7,844 nt of DNA, from the NCBI GenBank assembly GCA_046590195.1, contig JBKJTP010000306.1, positions 1 to 7,844 of the forward strand, written 5' to 3'. Below, one piece after another: positions 6,796 through 7,844 of this stretch. The stretch's first letter is position 1, and each line of letters begins with the position of its first letter. The notes under the pieces were generated by a model. It was given only the letters and a program-made list of their open reading frames with translations, did no database searches and was not told the origin of the DNA. Position numbers and translations under genes: made by a program. The stretch is from JBKJTP01 sp046590195 (GTDB lineage: Bacteria > Bacteroidota > Ignavibacteria > Palsa-1295).

Positions 6796-6805
6796 AAATA
6801 CTATT

Positions 6806-7273
6806 ATGAATAAGCCAATTTCGACCAAGGTTCATGGTGTGGTAGATTACGGCACGGCCGGTTTGCTTCTGAGCGCCCCACTCATTTTTGGTTATGAACT
6901 CGATTCACCTGAAGCATTAGTACCGATGAGTCTCGGTGCGATGACGATCGGTGCCAGCGCGATGACAGACTATGAAATGGGATTAACACCAGTCATGAGC
7001 ATGAAGACCCATCTGACGCTCGATGTGATGAACGGGCTGTTCCTTGCAGCCTCGCCATTTATCTTCGGCTTCAAGAAGAAGTCGGCGATGAGCTGGTTGC
7101 CACACGTATTGCTCGGCCTTGGTGAGGTCATGATAGCAATGATGACTCAGACGATGCCAGCGAATGATGTCGGTCAGCGCGCCCCAAGCGTTCATGGCCG
7201 CACGCAGCTCGAGGGCTATCAACGCACCTCGTCTACGACGCGCAGCTTGCGCCAAGTGCACGGCGTTCATTAG
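6806..7273 (+). CDS. SPW-repeat small integral membrane protein
   Basis: The 155-residue protein has four predicted membrane segments at about 13-30, 38-55, 69-88 and 96-115, followed by a polar, basic tail (about 116-155). Its two halves repeat each other. HGVVDYGTAG...APLIFGY (10-30) and HLTLDVMNGL...SPFIFGF (69-89) share His-x3-Asp, then a Pro and Ile-Phe-Gly at equal distances. This matches the SPW-repeat family of bacterial and archaeal membrane proteins, whose function is not established. The charged stretch KKK at 90-92 and the polar tail suggest cytoplasmic ends. The start at 6806 is set by a strong GGAGGG site. The gene stands alone, with a -10-like box before it and a strong hairpin terminator 22 nt after its stop. 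Its upstream DNA is more AT-rich than the rest of the window. Confidence 0.8.
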   Translation: MNKPISTKVHGVVDYGTAGLLLSAPLIFGYELDSPEALVPMSLGAMTIGASAMTDYEMGLTPVMSMKTHLTLDVMNGLFLAASPFIFGFKKKSAMSWLPHVLLGLGEVMIAMMTQTMPANDVGQRAPSVHGRTQLEGYQRTSSTTRSLRQVHGVH

Positions 7274-7295
7274 GCGCCCAATCAACTAGAACTTG

Positions 7296-7354
7296 GCCTC
7301 GGTTTCTGAGGGCTCAACACCAGTTGGCCCTAACGAAATCGAGGCTTCCTTTTG
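7296..7354 (+). terminator. Hairpin terminator after the SPW-repeat gene
   Basis: GCCTCGGTTTC (7296-7306) pairs with GAAATCGAGGC (7335-7345) with one G-T position. Inside it GGGC-T-CAAC (7310-7318) pairs with GTTGGCCC (7323-7330) around a 4-nt loop, ACCA, with one bulged T. The stem is followed by TTCCTTTTG, a modest T-rich run. The 50-nt structure lies 22 nt after the SPW-gene stop and before the phosphohexomutase promoter, as expected for an intrinsic terminator insulating two plus-strand genes. Confidence 0.75.
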
Positions 7355-7380
7355 TCCGTCACTTTCGTATCGTATTTTTG
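7351..7380 (+). promoter_or_regulatory. Candidate Bacteroidota-type promoter for the phosphohexomutase gene
   Basis: TATTTTTG at 7373-7380 is an exact TAnnTTTG -7 match, and TTTG at 7351-7354 sits 18 nt upstream, close to the usual -33 spacing. Transcription would begin near 7385, giving a leader of about 35-40 nt before the ATG at 7422. The leader has no Shine-Dalgarno sequence. It does contain CTCAG twice (7391-7395 and 7405-7409) flanking ATTCAGAA. The -33 box overlaps the T-rich end of the preceding terminator. Confidence 0.6.
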
Positions 7381-7421
7381 TAGTAAGTAACTCAGCATTC
7401 AGAACTCAGAATTTCTCCCTC

Positions 7422-7844
7422 ATGCAGATCAAGTTTGGTACAGATGGCTGGCGTGACGTCATTGCCGATCGATACACCTTCGAGAACGTCCATCGAGTAG
7501 CCCGCGGCACCGCGCTCCACTTTAAGAGTCATGAGAAGATCAAGAACGGCATGGTCGTCGGTTACGACGCCCGCTTTCTCTCTCGTGAATTTGCTGAGCT
7601 GACCGCACGCGTTCTCGCAAGCGAAGGCATCAAGACCTACATCGCCTCATCGATCGTATCAACCCCAGCCACATCCCTGGCGATCGTCAAGAAGAAGCTA
7701 GCCGGTGCAGTGATGATCACCGCGAGTCACAACCCAGCGAAGTACAACGGCTTCAAGATCAAAGGACATTATGGCGGCGCTGCATTGCCAGATGTGATCG
7801 CAAAAGTTGAGGAGTTGACCAATAGCGAGGATAACCGCAAGGCA
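7422..7844 (+). CDS. Phosphoglucomutase/phosphomannomutase family protein (5' part)
   Basis: The frame opens at an ATG and runs without a stop to the window end, giving the first 141 residues of an alpha-D-phosphohexomutase. These cytoplasmic enzymes move a phosphate between C1 and C6 of glucose or mannose (or glucosamine in GlmM). The N terminus MQIKFGTDGWRDVIAD is the family's typical start and fixes the start codon. VVGYDARFLSREF (45-57) follows, then MITASHNPAKYNGFKIK (98-114), holding the phosphorylated catalytic Ser102. The DGD metal loop and the sugar-binding GEXS and C-terminal phosphate loops lie beyond the window, so substrate cannot be assigned. The KFGTDGWR start fits the group usually labelled phosphoglucomutase/phosphomannomutase in Bacteroidota-like genomes. 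It has its own promoter-like element, and a terminator separates it from the SPW gene. Confidence 0.93.
   Translation, partial: MQIKFGTDGWRDVIADRYTFENVHRVARGTALHFKSHEKIKNGMVVGYDARFLSREFAELTARVLASEGIKTYIASSIVSTPATSLAIVKKKLAGAVMITASHNPAKYNGFKIKGHYGGAALPDVIAKVEELTNSEDNRKA

Larger units (their letters stand above)
6552..6805. other. Intergenic region, AT-rich in its second half, no gene seen
   Basis: These 254 nt contain the interrupted direct repeat (6571-6648), then an AT-rich segment leading to the TATAAT and GGAGGG of the SPW gene. A short open frame (6628-6813) crosses it but runs into the next gene out of frame and has no ribosome site or recognisable product, so I do not call it a gene. 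Confidence 0.6.

Noticed and set aside
6628..6813. Small open frame of 61 codons upstream of the SPW gene
   Set aside because: No ribosome site, no recognisable product, and it overlaps the real start at 6806 in another frame.
1..7844. A new multi-gene system such as a defence or secretion island
   Set aside because: The genes are housekeeping or lone envelope proteins on changing strands, separated by terminators and gaps; nothing ties them into one system.

Overview
The window looks like ordinary chromosomal DNA from a free-living member of the Bacteroidota/Chlorobiota (FCB) group, with a GC content near one half by eye. Three signs point there. One secreted protein ends in a type IX secretion (T9SS) type A sorting domain. 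A lipoprotein carries a ZU5-like domain of the kind common in that group. Two promoters fit the TAnnTTTG -7 element, and most starts lack a Shine-Dalgarno sequence. A deep lineage such as Ignavibacteria or Kapabacteria would fit, but this is inference and no marker here fixes it.

Layout, left to right. (1) The 3' end of a nucleotide-sugar epimerase/dehydratase (2-469, +). (2) A non-coding stretch (470-749) with two inverted copies of a GC-rich palindromic repeat. (3) A PQQ-type glucose/sorbosone dehydrogenase with a signal peptide, an Ig/KNH-like domain and a T9SS signal (750-2507, +). (4) A 67-bp near-perfect palindrome filling the gap to a convergent operon. (5) gatB followed by tpiA on the minus strand (4817 to 2581), with start and stop overlapping by 4 nt. 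(6) A divergent intergenic region (4818-5015) with a promoter-like element directly at the gatB start. (7) A large lipoprotein of unknown role (5016-6551, +). (8) A non-coding stretch (6552-6805) with a short direct repeat and a promoter-like -10. (9) A small SPW-repeat membrane protein (6806-7273, +). (10) A strong hairpin terminator. (11) The 5' end of a phosphoglucomutase/phosphomannomutase (7422 to the window end, +), preceded by a Bacteroidota-type promoter.

The genes do not form one pathway. Epimerase and phosphohexomutase both serve sugar-nucleotide and hexose-phosphate metabolism. TpiA is glycolytic, GatB is part of indirect Gln/Asn-tRNA synthesis, and the dehydrogenase and lipoprotein are envelope or exported products. 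I found no defence system, CRISPR array, transposase, tRNA or rRNA. I do not see an undescribed multi-gene system. The most interesting signals are the paired palindromic repeats in two intergenic gaps, the possibly leaderless gatB promoter, the domain combination of the exported dehydrogenase, and the unassigned C-terminal half of the lipoprotein.
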